Shown piece by piece: positions 17,027-25,364 of a stretch of DNA of 64,000 bases; position 1 is the first letter of the stretch; every line of letters begins with the position of its first letter. Below the pieces are notes generated by a model. It searched no databases. It was not told the origin of the DNA and saw only the letters and a list, made by a program, of their open reading frames with translations. This stretch comes from Variovorax sp. ZS18.2.2 (GTDB lineage: Bacteria > Pseudomonadota > Gammaproteobacteria > Burkholderiales > Burkholderiaceae_C). The stretch lies in the NCBI RefSeq assembly GCF_024701975.1, contig NZ_JANLNM010000008.1, forward strand, positions 62,001-126,000, written 5' to 3'. Position numbers and translations under genes: made by a program.

Positions 17027-17941
17027 TCAGGCGCCTGGCCGACCTCGTTGCAGCATCGAGCGCATCTCGCGCAACGACACCGCGCTTTCGGCCGACAGCG
17101 ACACGCGCGGCGTCGGCTTGAAGGCATGGCCGTAGATGACCTCGAAGGTCAGCGCGATGTGGCCGTTGCCACCCTCGGCCGGCGCCAGTTCGGGCAGCGC
17201 GCCCTTCAGCGCCTTGTGCCAGGCCTTGCCGCGCAGCGCCGGAAAACGCCCTGGGTGCAGGTTGCGCCCGAGCGTGCGCAGCTCGGCCAGCGCGGCCTCG
17301 GGCGTGGCCCAGGTCAGCACGATGCGCTCCATGTCCATCACCGGCTCGGCGAAGCCGGCATGCACCAGCATGTCGCCCCAGTCGTGCATGTCGGTGTATT
17401 CATGGCCGGCCGCGGGCCAGCGGAGACGGGCATGCAGCGCGCGCAGCTCGCGCACGGTGTCGGGGCCGAGGCACGAGAACATCAGGAAGCCGTCGGTCGC
17501 GACCAGCTTGTGCCACTGCGAGATCAGCGCCTCGGGGTCGGCCGCCATGTGCAGCGACATGTTGGCCCAGAGCAGGTCGACGCCGTCCTCGGGCGGTGCA
17601 TCGAAACGGGCCTTGCCGCCCTGCCAGCGGCGCGCGCTCCACCAGGGCGCGGCCAGCGCTTCGCCGGTCCTGCCGGCCAGGGCCGGTTCGGGTTCGATCA
17701 CATAGGAGGCTGCGTCGCGGTAGCGGCGTGCCACGAGTTCGTGCGCCTCGAGGCCACCTCGCAGCGGCGACCAGTCGGCCCAGGTGCGGGGTTGGGCCTT
17801 GATCCACTGCAGCCGGTCTTCCATGCGCCGGCCGATTTCTTCATGCAGCCACGGCGAGCCCTCGGCGGGCGGGAGCCGACGCCAGCGCGCGGCCGCCGTG
17901 GGGTCGATGGTCGGCGGTCTTCTTGCGGGGTCGGTGGCCAT
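17027..17941 (-). CDS. BioC-like SAM-dependent methyltransferase
   Basis: A 304-residue methyltransferase resembling malonyl-ACP O-methyltransferase BioC, which starts the biotin pimeloyl pathway. The N-terminal RRLPPAEGSPWLHEEIGRRMEDRL and the later DLLWANMSLHMAADPEALISQW, LVATDGFLMFSCLGPDTVRELR and HDWGDMLVHAGFAEPVMDME follow the BioC course. The usual GxGxG SAM motif is degenerate, since that region reads as an insertion with PWWSARRWQGG. It diverges from comF by 23 bases, and no other bio genes are in view, so the substrate assignment is moderate. Confidence 0.72.
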   Translation of the reverse strand: MATDPARRPPTIDPTAAARWRRLPPAEGSPWLHEEIGRRMEDRLQWIKAQPRTWADWSPLRGGLEAHELVARRYRDAASYVIEPEPALAGRTGEALAAPWWSARRWQGGKARFDAPPEDGVDLLWANMSLHMAADPEALISQWHKLVATDGFLMFSCLGPDTVRELRALHARLRWPAAGHEYTDMHDWGDMLVHAGFAEPVMDMERIVLTWATPEAALAELRTLGRNLHPGRFPALRGKAWHKALKGALPELAPAEGGNGHIALTFEVIYGHAFKPTPRVSLSAESAVSLREMRSMLQRGRPGA

Positions 17942-17964
17942 GGGGCCGTGAGTATATTGAGACC

Positions 17965-18681
17965 ATGTTGAGCCACCGGGCCCTGAGGCCTTTCACCTCC
18001 CTGCTCGCGCGGCTGCCCAGCCAGTGCGAGGTCTGCCGTGCCTGGCCTTCGCAACCGGTGTGCGACGCCTGCGTCTCACGCTTCGCCCCGCCGGCCATGC
18101 GTTGCGGCGGCTGTGCGCTACCGGTGCCTGAAGGCGTGGCCCGTTGCGGCGACTGCGTGCTGCACCCGCCGCCGCTGGACGCCTGCCTCGCGGCCTGCAC
18201 CTATGCATGGCCCTGGCCCGACGCCATCGCCCGCTTCAAGTTTCGCGGCGACGCCGGCTGGGCCGGCCCGTTCGCGACCCTGCTGCGCAGCGCGCCCTGG
18301 GTGGAGCCGGCGCTGGAGCAGTGCGACATCGTGCTGCCGATGCCGCTCGCGCCCGGCCGGCTGCGCGAGCGCGGCTTCAACCAGTCGCTCGAACTCGCGC
18401 GCCGCATGGCGCCGACCAAGACCGACGCGACGCTGCTGCTGCGCACCCGCGAAACCCCGGCGCAGAGCGGCCTCGCGCGCGCCGAGCGCCTGCGCAACCT
18501 GCGCGGCGCCTTCGCCGTGGAGCCGCTGCGCGCGGACAAGGTGCGGGGAAAACGCATCGTGCTGGTCGACGACGTGATGACCAGCGGCGCCTCGCTGTTC
18601 GCCGCGGCCGAAACGCTCCGGCTGGCCGGCTCGTCGCACATCACCGCGGTCGTGCTGGCCCGCACCGACCCACCGCGCTGA
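17965..18681 (+). CDS. ComF-family amidophosphoribosyltransferase-like protein
   Basis: A 238-residue protein of the ComF/GntX family, linked to DNA uptake or use of external DNA in some bacteria. An N-terminal zinc-ribbon-like region has paired cysteines (CEVC, CDAC, CGGC, CGDC). The C-terminal phosphoribosyltransferase domain has the PRPP loop IVLVDDVMTSGAS and the conserved LARTDPPR-type end. The start at MLSHRALRPF is used; a longer in-frame start lies inside the divergent methyltransferase gene. Confidence 0.88.
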   Translation: MLSHRALRPFTSLLARLPSQCEVCRAWPSQPVCDACVSRFAPPAMRCGGCALPVPEGVARCGDCVLHPPPLDACLAACTYAWPWPDAIARFKFRGDAGWAGPFATLLRSAPWVEPALEQCDIVLPMPLAPGRLRERGFNQSLELARRMAPTKTDATLLLRTRETPAQSGLARAERLRNLRGAFAVEPLRADKVRGKRIVLVDDVMTSGASLFAAAETLRLAGSSHITAVVLARTDPPR

Positions 18682-18712
18682 CCGGCCCGCGCGCGCCGTC
18701 GACAATCGGCGC

Positions 18713-19174
18713 ATGTTCCATATCGTCCTGGTCCACCCCGAAATTCCGCCGAACACCGGCAACGTGATCCGGCTCGCCGCCAACACGGGCTGCACGCTGC
18801 ACCTGGTCGAGCCGCTCGGCTTTTCGATGGACGACCGCCTCTTGCGCCGCGCCGGGCTCGACTATCACGAGTACGCCGAAGTGAAGCGCCATGCCGACTG
18901 GCAGGCGCTGATCGATGCGGAAAGCCCCGCCGCCGACCGCATGTTCGCCCTCACTACCCGCGGCACGCGCGCCGTGCACGACGTGCGCTTCCAGCCGGGG
19001 GACTGGCTGGTGTTCGGCTCCGAAACCAGCGGCCTGCCGCTCGCGGTGCGCGACGGCTTCGCCGAGCCGCAGCGCCTTCGGCTGCCGATGCGCGAAGGGC
19101 AGCGCAGCCTGAACCTCTCGAATGCGGTGGCGGTGACGGTGTTCGAAGCCTGGCGGCAAAACGGATTCAACTGA
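18713..19174 (+). CDS. trmL: tRNA (cytidine(34)-2'-O)-methyltransferase TrmL
   Basis: A 153-residue SPOUT methyltransferase that modifies the wobble ribose of tRNA-Leu. All family blocks are seen: HPEIPPNTGNVIRLAANTG near the N-terminus, FGSETSGLP, and the knot motif LPMREGQRSLNLSNAVAV. Its length is typical. It lies 31 bases after comF on the same strand. The stop codon touches a 12-base inverted repeat that closes an unusual intergenic element. Confidence 0.95.
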   Translation: MFHIVLVHPEIPPNTGNVIRLAANTGCTLHLVEPLGFSMDDRLLRRAGLDYHEYAEVKRHADWQALIDAESPAADRMFALTTRGTRAVHDVRFQPGDWLVFGSETSGLPLAVRDGFAEPQRLRLPMREGQRSLNLSNAVAVTVFEAWRQNGFN

Positions 19175-19295
19175 GAAGGTGTGAATAAACCTACTGCGCG
19201 ATCCGATCTCGCACCTGCGGTCCTCACCGTACAGAGTACGGCTCCGGTCCTCGGTGCAAGCTCGAACCGCTCGCTACGGTTTCTTCACACCTTCT
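19174..19295. repeat. large intergenic inverted-repeat element after trmL
   Basis: AGAAGGTGTGAA (19174-19185) and TTCACACCTTCT (19284-19295) are perfect 12-base inverted repeats enclosing about 98 bases. The interior contains further self-complementary pieces such as CCGTAC/GTACGG around 19229-19243. The left arm begins on the last base of the trmL stop codon. It may be a dispersed intergenic repeat or a folded 3' end of the trmL transcript. Confidence 0.6.
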
Positions 19296-19430
19296 GACCC
19301 TTCGGGCGGCAAGGGCGCATCCGGTCGGTGCGGCAGAGCGTATGGATGACATGCCGGCGCGAAAAGCAGCAGTCACTGCATCCCGCTCCGGCATCGAGTC
19401 CTTCAACGCTTTGCCTCAAGGAGTTCCGTC

Positions 19431-19724
19431 ATGAATGCCAAGTCGATTGCCTTCGCGACCTTCGCCACGCTTGCCCTCAGCACCGGTGCCCAGGCCTTCC
19501 TGGGTGAACAGAACCCGCTGCCGCCCGCGCCCTTCCAGTCGACGCTGTCCCGCGCCGAGGTGCAGGCCCAGGCCCGCCAGCCCTTGAAGATCAGCAACGG
19601 CGGCACCGGGGTGGCCCAGCAGACCAATGGCAACACCGACCGCGCCGCGGTTCGCGCCAGCGCACTCGGCATCACGCGGCAAGGCGCCGCCACCTACGGC
19701 GAAGTGACCGACCGCCGGATGTAA
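19431..19724 (+). CDS. small secreted protein, DUF4148-like
   Basis: A 97-residue protein with a signal peptide (FATFATLALSTGAQA) and a short polar mature part that contains SRAEVQAQARQPL, a pattern seen in DUF4148-type small exported proteins of Burkholderiales, and a later DRAAVRASA. It has a clear AAGGAG ribosome-binding site. A similar but repeat-containing protein lies at 44829. Function unknown. Confidence 0.7.
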   Translation: MNAKSIAFATFATLALSTGAQAFLGEQNPLPPAPFQSTLSRAEVQAQARQPLKISNGGTGVAQQTNGNTDRAAVRASALGITRQGAATYGEVTDRRM

Positions 19725-19743
19725 GAAAAAAAGAAAGCCGCTC

Positions 19744-20205
19744 TCAGCGGTAGCGGCGCACCACCGATTCGGCGACGCAGGCCGGCTTGGCCGCGCCTTC
19801 GAGCTCGATGGCGGTTTCCCAGGTCATCTGGAGGCCGTCGTCGGGAATCGGCTCCGCGGTGAGCAGCTTCATGCGGGCCCGCAGGCGCTTGCCCACCGGC
19901 ACCGGCGACATGAAGCGCACCCGGTTCAGCCCGTAGTTCACGCCCATGCGCGACTCCACCACGTCGAACGCGGTCTCGTAGAAGCGCGGCAGCAGCGACA
20001 GCGTCAGGAAGCCATGGGCAATCGGCCCGCCGAAGGGGCCGGCCTTGGCCCGCTCGACATCGACATGGATCCACTGGTGGTCGCCCGTCGCCTCGGCGAA
20101 CTGGTTGACCTGCTCCTGCGTGACGGTGATCCAGTCGCTCACGGCGACTTCCTGGCCGACGCAGGCGGCGAGATCCTGAAGGGTCTGGAATGTCTTTTTG
20201 GTCAT
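19744..20205 (-). CDS. MaoC-family (R)-enoyl-CoA hydratase-like protein
   Basis: A 153-residue hotdog-fold protein. The hydratase motif is present: FAEATGDHQWIHVD with the catalytic Asp and His, followed by GPFGGPIAHGFLTLSLLP. Single-domain enzymes of this type hydrate (R)-specific enoyl-CoA in fatty acid or polyhydroxyalkanoate metabolism. An ATG nine bases upstream is an alternative start. It is followed on the same strand at a distance by its opposite neighbour only, so no operon partner is evident. Confidence 0.85.
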   Translation of the reverse strand: MTKKTFQTLQDLAACVGQEVAVSDWITVTQEQVNQFAEATGDHQWIHVDVERAKAGPFGGPIAHGFLTLSLLPRFYETAFDVVESRMGVNYGLNRVRFMSPVPVGKRLRARMKLLTAEPIPDDGLQMTWETAIELEGAAKPACVAESVVRRYR

Positions 20206-20280
20206 GCGCGGCATTCTGGCGCCAAGGGCTTCGGCGCGGCTGTCGGCATCGCGACAACCGGCCTCAGGGAAAACAAGGGG

Positions 20281-20901
20281 TCAGGCTTCGAGCCATTCGC
20301 AGATGGGCTGCCACTGCTCCAGGTCGCGCTGCACCCGGCCGGGCGCAATGTCGAACAGCGTGAGCCCGCGCGCTGCGAGCTGCACGTAGTTCTGCGTGTC
20401 GCGCAGCTCGCCCAGCACCGGCACGCTGAGCCCGGCGATGAATTCGTTCAGCCGGTCGGCCGCCAGGGTGCGGGCATTCACGCGCATGCCCACGAGGCCG
20501 ATCTTCGTTTTCTCGGCCTTGCGCTGCTCCAGCAGCCGGTCGAGGAAATCGCGCGTCGCGTAGATGTCGAAGATGCTCGGCTGCAGCGGCACGATCACCC
20601 GGTCGGCCAATGCCAGCACCTCCTTGAAGCGCCAGCCGTGCAAGCCGGCGGGCGTGTCGAGCACCGCGTGCGTGGTGCCGCGCGGGGGCCGCACCACGGT
20701 GCTGTCGCCGGAGGCTTCCCAGGTGGAAATGGGCCGGGCCAATGGCGGGCGCAAACCCAGCCAGAGCCGCGAGGATTGCTGGCGATCCACATCGCCCAGC
20801 ATCACGGCATGGCCGCGGCTCGCAAAGTAACCCGCGATGTTCGTCGCGATCGTCGACTTGCCAACGCCACCCTTGGGGTTGGCGACCAGAACCACCGGCA
20901 T
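20281..20901 (-). CDS. ParA/MinD-family ATPase
   Basis: A 206-residue deviant-Walker ATPase that starts MPVVLVANPKGGVGKST, containing the signature KGGVGKST. It continues with the DVDRQQSS switch and VLDTPAG Walker B regions. No ParB or centromere-like site is adjacent, so this is an orphan ParA, of the kind that positions protein cargo or acts in cell division or motility. GGAGGAGAAC directly before the ATG decides the start; the long upstream extension overlaps the divergent KefF-like gene. Confidence 0.88.
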   Translation of the reverse strand: MPVVLVANPKGGVGKSTIATNIAGYFASRGHAVMLGDVDRQQSSRLWLGLRPPLARPISTWEASGDSTVVRPPRGTTHAVLDTPAGLHGWRFKEVLALADRVIVPLQPSIFDIYATRDFLDRLLEQRKAEKTKIGLVGMRVNARTLAADRLNEFIAGLSVPVLGELRDTQNYVQLAARGLTLFDIAPGRVQRDLEQWQPICEWLEA

Positions 20902-20994
20902 GAAGTTCTCCTCCAGAGCTGGAACAGGACAGGATGGTAGTGCCTCGCCCTTTTTGCACCGGTGAATCGCCTCCGGTTGCGCTATGTTCGCGGC

Positions 20995-21753
20995 ATGACG
21001 ACGACAACACTTCCGGGAAACCCCGCCGCTGACAGCGGCGGCATCTACGTGATCGCGGCCCACCCGCACTGGCGCGATTCGCGCGTGAACCGCCGCATGC
21101 TCGCCGCCGCGCGCGCGGTGCCGGGGGTGGAGGTCAACGACCTCTATGGCAGCTACCCCGACTTCGCCATCGACGTCGAGGCCGAGCAGGCCCGGCTCGC
21201 GAAGGCCAGTCTGGTCGTGCTGGTGCACCCGATCCAGTGGTATTCGATGCCGGCGCTGCAGAAGCTCTGGCTCGACGACGTGCTCGCCTACGGCTGGGCC
21301 TACGGCCCCGGCGGCACCGCCTTGCAGGGCAAGGACTTCTGGCTGGTCGCCACCACCGGCAGCCCCGAGCCGAGCTACCACCCCCAGAGCTACCACCGCT
21401 ATTTCTTCGACGCCTTCCTGCCGCCCTACGAGCAGACCGCGGCGCTCTGCGGCATGCGCTTTTTGCCGCCGCTCGTCTTCTACGGCGCACGCAGCGCCGA
21501 CGAGGCCGAGGTAACACGGCATGTCGACACCTACGCCCAGCGCCTGGGCAGCTACCCCGACTGGCCCGAGATCGAGGAGATCGACGCCTGCGTGGCCTGC
21601 CCCGTGCCCGAAGCCGACCGCCCGGCCGAATCCGACGACATGGGCAAGGTGGTGTCCAGCGCCTTCCACTCCGCGATGACCCGGGGCATCGCCTCCGTGT
21701 CCGCCGCCAACGAAGCCAAGAACGACGACAACAACCGGGAAGGCACGGCCTGA
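20995..21753 (+). CDS. KefF-like NAD(P)H:quinone oxidoreductase
   Basis: A 252-residue flavodoxin-fold protein of the family that includes KefF, the ancillary activator of glutathione-gated potassium efflux. Features are GIYVIAAHPHWRDSRVNRRML at the N-terminus, LVHPIQWYSMPALQKLWLDDVLAYGWAYGPGG, and LVATTGSPE. The last about 60 residues, rich in Asp and Glu, extend beyond the usual KefF length. It ends two bases before the KefC gene, so the pair is co-transcribed and the products probably act together. Confidence 0.85.
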   Translation: MTTTTLPGNPAADSGGIYVIAAHPHWRDSRVNRRMLAAARAVPGVEVNDLYGSYPDFAIDVEAEQARLAKASLVVLVHPIQWYSMPALQKLWLDDVLAYGWAYGPGGTALQGKDFWLVATTGSPEPSYHPQSYHRYFFDAFLPPYEQTAALCGMRFLPPLVFYGARSADEAEVTRHVDTYAQRLGSYPDWPEIEEIDACVACPVPEADRPAESDDMGKVVSSAFHSAMTRGIASVSAANEAKNDDNNREGTA

Positions 21754-21755
21754 GC

Positions 21756-23606
21756 ATGGAACACGCACCCGCCTGGCTGACCAGCAGCCTGATCTACCTG
21801 GGCGCCGCCGTGCTGGTGGTGCCGCTGTCGAGGTTCCTCGGGCTCGGCTCGATCATCGGCTACCTCGTGGCCGGCATCGCGATCGGCCCATGGGGGCTGG
21901 GCCTCGTGTCCAGCGTGGAGGACGTGCTGCATTTCGCCGAATTCGGCGTGGTGCTGATGCTGTTTCTCGTGGGCCTGGAGCTCGAACCCAAGCGCCTGTG
22001 GAACCTGCGCCGGCCCATCTTCGGCTGGGGCGCCGCGCAGGTGCTGACCTGCGCCGCCGTGCTCTTCGCCGCGGGCTGGGCCGTGGGCGCCGAATGGCGC
22101 GTGGCGCTGGTGGCGTCGCTCGGTCTAGCGCTCTCCTCCACCGCCATCGCGCTGCAGGTGTTCGGCGAACGCAACCTGCTGAAAACGCCGAGCGGCCAGG
22201 CCGGCTTCTCGATCCTGCTGTTCCAGGACGTGGCCGCCATCCCGATCCTCGCGCTGCTGCCGCTGCTGGCCGGTGCCACCGCCGCGGAGCAATCGTTCAG
22301 TGGCCTGGACCGCGCGCTGGAGGCGCTCAAGATCGTCGGCGTGATCGCCGGCATCATCCTCGGCGGGCGTCTCTTGCTGCGCCCGATCCTGCGCTGGATC
22401 GCGCGCAGCGACACGCCGGAGATCTTCACCGCCGCGGCGCTGCTGCTCGTGGTGGCCATCGCGGCGCTGATGCAAGTGGTGGGCCTGTCGATGGCGCTGG
22501 GCGCCTTCCTCGCCGGCGTGCTGCTGGCCGAAAGCGAATACCGGCGCGAACTCGAGACCGACATTGAGCCCTTCAAGGGATTGCTGCTCGGCCTCTTCTT
22601 CATTGCCGTGGGCATGTCGATCAATTTCGGTGTGCTGATCGCGAGCCCCTGGGTGATGGCCGCGCTGGTGATCGGCTTCATGGTCATCAAGCTGGCCGTG
22701 ATCTACGCGCTCGCCAAGGCGATGGGCCTGGCCTACCAGGAGCGGCCGGTGTTCACGCTGCTGCTCGCGCAGGGCGGCGAATTCGCGTTCGTGGTGTTCC
22801 AGGCGGCGGGGCCCGACGTGCTGCCGCCCGAGATCACATCGCTATTGATCGGCGCGGTGGCGCTGTCGATGCTGCTGTCGCCGCTTCTCCTGGTGCTGCT
22901 CGACAAGTTCGTGCTGCCGCGCTACAGCCGCAACACCGGCCCGCAGATGGAAGAAATTTCCGAGCAGCAGGACGCCAAGGTGCTGATCTGCGGCTTCGGC
23001 CGCTACGGCCAGATCGTCGGCCGCATGCTGATGTCGCAGGGCCTGCGCGTGACGGTGCTGGACCACGACGCCGACACGGTCGAGGGCCTGCGCCAGTTCG
23101 GCTTTCGCGTGTTCTATGGCGATGCGACGCGGCTCGACCTGCTGCGCACCGCGGGCGCCGGGTCGGCCAAGGCCATCGTGGTGGCGGTGGACGACATCGA
23201 GCAGTCGCTCGACATCGTCGACCTCGTGACAGAGCACTTCCCGCAGGCCCGCATCATCGCGCGGGCCCGCAACGTGACCCATCTCTTCCAGCTGCGCGAC
23301 CGCGGCGTGAAGGACATCGAGCGCGAGGTGTTCGAGTCGTCGCTGCGCAGCGCGCGCTCCACGCTCGAGGCGCTGGGCTGGCCGGCGCACGAAGCGCGCG
23401 AGTCGACGATGCGGTTCCGCACGCGGAACATCAAGCTGAGCGACGAGATCTATCCGCACTACAAGGACCGCGCGAAGCTGATCGCAGCCAACAAGGAAGG
23501 CCGCCAGCAGTTCGAGGAGCAGATGGCGCGCGAGCGCGAGGAACGGCAGCGCCGCTCGGGGCGCGACTGGGACCGGATCGACGAGAAGGAAGAGGCGGAT
23601 TCGTAG
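21756..23606 (+). CDS. glutathione-regulated potassium-efflux antiporter KefC-like
   Basis: A 616-residue CPA2-type cation/proton antiporter. About 12 membrane helices occupy residues 5-385, followed by an RCK/KTN nucleotide-binding domain (VLICGFGRYGQIVGRML, a Rossmann GxGxxG) and a basic C-terminal tail. The QDVAAIPILALLP and GLSMALGAFLAGVLLAESEYR blocks are characteristic of the Kef group. Potassium efflux with proton entry protects against electrophiles. Its KefF partner lies directly upstream. Confidence 0.92.
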   Translation: MEHAPAWLTSSLIYLGAAVLVVPLSRFLGLGSIIGYLVAGIAIGPWGLGLVSSVEDVLHFAEFGVVLMLFLVGLELEPKRLWNLRRPIFGWGAAQVLTCAAVLFAAGWAVGAEWRVALVASLGLALSSTAIALQVFGERNLLKTPSGQAGFSILLFQDVAAIPILALLPLLAGATAAEQSFSGLDRALEALKIVGVIAGIILGGRLLLRPILRWIARSDTPEIFTAAALLLVVAIAALMQVVGLSMALGAFLAGVLLAESEYRRELETDIEPFKGLLLGLFFIAVGMSINFGVLIASPWVMAALVIGFMVIKLAVIYALAKAMGLAYQERPVFTLLLAQGGEFAFVVFQAAGPDVLPPEITSLLIGAVALSMLLSPLLLVLLDKFVLPRYSRNTGPQMEEISEQQDAKVLICGFGRYGQIVGRMLMSQGLRVTVLDHDADTVEGLRQFGFRVFYGDATRLDLLRTAGAGSAKAIVVAVDDIEQSLDIVDLVTEHFPQARIIARARNVTHLFQLRDRGVKDIEREVFESSLRSARSTLEALGWPAHEARESTMRFRTRNIKLSDEIYPHYKDRAKLIAANKEGRQQFEEQMAREREERQRRSGRDWDRIDEKEEADS

Positions 23607-23619
23607 CCGTCTTCTCCCC

Positions 23620-24486
23620 TCAGCCTTCGAGTCTCAGCAACCTGACCGCATTGCCCTTCAGGATCCCCGGCATCACCTCCGGCTTGAACCCCGCCGCCTC
23701 GAAGTCCTTCATCCAGCGGTCGGGGGTGATCAGCGGGTAGTCGCTGCCGAAGAGGATGCGGTCCTTCAGCAGCGTGTTCGCGTACTGCACGAGCTGCTTC
23801 GGAAAGTACTTCGGGCTCCAGCCCGAGAGGTCGATCCACACGTTGGGCTTGTGCGTGGCCACGCTCAGCGCCTCGTCCTGCCAGGGAAAGCTGGGGTGGG
23901 CCATCACGATCTGCATGTCGGGGAAGTCGATGGCTACGTCGTCCAGGTGCATCGGGTTGCTGTACTCCAGCCGCAGGCCCCCGCCGCAGCGCATGCCCGA
24001 GCCGATGCCGCTGTGGCCGGTGTGAAAGATGGCCGGCAGGCCGTGTTCGGCAATCACCTCGTAGATCGGCCAGGCCATCCTGTCGTAGGGATGGAAGGCC
24101 TGCACCGTCGGGTGGAACTTGAAGCCCTTCACGCCGTGCTCCTCGATGAGCCGGCGCGCCTCGCGCGCGCCCATCTTTCCCTTGTGCGGATCGATGCTGG
24201 CGAAGGCAATCATGATGTCGCTGTTCGCTGCCGCGGCCTCGGCGATCTCCTCGTTGGGGATGCGGCGGCGGCCCATGTTCGACTCGGCGTCGACCATGAA
24301 CATCACCAGCCCGATCTTTCTTTCACGGTAGTACGCCACGCTCTCGGCGATGGTAGGACGGCCGCTGGAGCCGAAGTACTTGTCGGCGGCGCGGTCGTAT
24401 TCCTCGCCGTAGTTGTCGAACGGGTTCCAGCAGCTCACTTCGGCGTGGGTGTGGATGTCGATGGCGATCAGGTTCCGGTGGTCCAT
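23620..24486 (-). CDS. amidohydrolase-2 family metal-dependent hydrolase
   Basis: A 288-residue TIM-barrel protein of the amidohydrolase 2/ACMSD group. Metal ligands are suggested by IDIHTHAE at the N-terminus, KFHPTVQAFHP, AIFHTGHSG, IVMAHPSFPW, and the final Asp in ILFGSDYPL. Members decarboxylate or hydrolyse aromatic acids and lactones; the substrate here is unknown. The gene diverges from the crotonase-ligase operon across 104 bases, so it may belong to the same catabolic pathway. Confidence 0.83.
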   Translation of the reverse strand: MDHRNLIAIDIHTHAEVSCWNPFDNYGEEYDRAADKYFGSSGRPTIAESVAYYRERKIGLVMFMVDAESNMGRRRIPNEEIAEAAAANSDIMIAFASIDPHKGKMGAREARRLIEEHGVKGFKFHPTVQAFHPYDRMAWPIYEVIAEHGLPAIFHTGHSGIGSGMRCGGGLRLEYSNPMHLDDVAIDFPDMQIVMAHPSFPWQDEALSVATHKPNVWIDLSGWSPKYFPKQLVQYANTLLKDRILFGSDYPLITPDRWMKDFEAAGFKPEVMPGILKGNAVRLLRLEG

Positions 24487-24540
24487 GTCGTTGTCTCCAA
24501 TGCGGGTAAGTCCCTAGGATCCGAGGCACTCAAATGCCTT

Positions 24541-24569
24541 GAATTGATTATTTATCATAACCATAATTC
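24541..24569. promoter_or_regulatory. AT-rich imperfect palindrome, candidate MarR operator
   Basis: An AT-rich island in a GC-rich genome, GAATTGATTATTTATC followed by ATAACCATAATTC, with outer arms GAATT/AATTC and TTAT/ATAA repeats. It lies 22 bases before the crotonase gene, between two divergent genes. A MarR regulator is encoded at the far end of the operon. The symmetry is weak. Confidence 0.4.
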
Positions 24570-24590
24570 GTCTCACACTCAAACCCGATC

Positions 24591-25364
24591 ATGACCAATC
24601 CCGACCTCCAACTCGACATTCGCGACGACGTCGCCATCGTCCGCCTCGCACGCGGCGCCAAGCGCAATGCGCTGTCGGACGGCCTGATCCTCGCGTTGCG
24701 CGACACCTTCGAGCAACTGCCCTCCACCGTGCGCGCCGCAGTGCTCGACGGCGAGGGCCCGCACTTCTGCGCAGGCCTCGATTTGAGCGAACTGAAAGAG
24801 CGCGACGCCGGCCAGGGCATGCAGCACTCGCGCCTGTGGCACGCCGCGCTCGACCTGATCCAGCACGGCCCGGTGCCGGTGGTCGCGGCGCTGCACGGCG
24901 CGGTGGTCGGCGGCGGGCTCGAGCTGGCGAGCGCCTGCCACATCCGCGTGGCCGATCGCTCCACCTTCTATGCGCTGCCCGAAGGATCGCGCGGCATCTT
25001 CGTGGGCGGCGGCGGCTCGGTGCGCATCCCCAAGCTGATCGGCGTGGCCCGCATGACCGACATGATGATGACCGGCCGCGTCTACAACGCCGAAGACGGC
25101 GAGCGCGCCAACTTCGCGCAGTACCTCGTCGACGAGGGCACGGCCTTCGACAAGGCCTTCGAGCTCGCCAAGCGCATCGCCACCAACGCGCCACTCACCA
25201 ACTACGCGCTGATGCACGCGCTGCCGCGCATCGCCGAGCAGTCGGCCGACCACGGCTTCTTCACCGAAGCGCTGATGTCCGGCATCGTGCAGGCCGCGCC
25301 CGAGGCCAAGGAGCGCGTGCGCGACTTCCTCGAAGGCCGCGGCGCGAAGGTGAGCAAGGGATGA
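24591..25364 (+). CDS. crotonase/enoyl-CoA hydratase family protein
   Basis: A 257-residue crotonase-fold enzyme. The oxyanion-hole segments are FCAGLDLSEL and HGAVVGGGLELASACHIRVAD. The hydratase catalytic region reads PEGSRGIFVGGGGSVRIPKL, where the first catalytic Glu is retained and the second is replaced by Gly-rich sequence, so it may be an isomerase or lyase rather than a classic hydratase. Its stop overlaps the ATG of the ligase gene (ATGA). It opens a catabolic operon for an aryl or acyl-CoA. Confidence 0.88.
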   Translation: MTNPDLQLDIRDDVAIVRLARGAKRNALSDGLILALRDTFEQLPSTVRAAVLDGEGPHFCAGLDLSELKERDAGQGMQHSRLWHAALDLIQHGPVPVVAALHGAVVGGGLELASACHIRVADRSTFYALPEGSRGIFVGGGGSVRIPKLIGVARMTDMMMTGRVYNAEDGERANFAQYLVDEGTAFDKAFELAKRIATNAPLTNYALMHALPRIAEQSADHGFFTEALMSGIVQAAPEAKERVRDFLEGRGAKVSKG

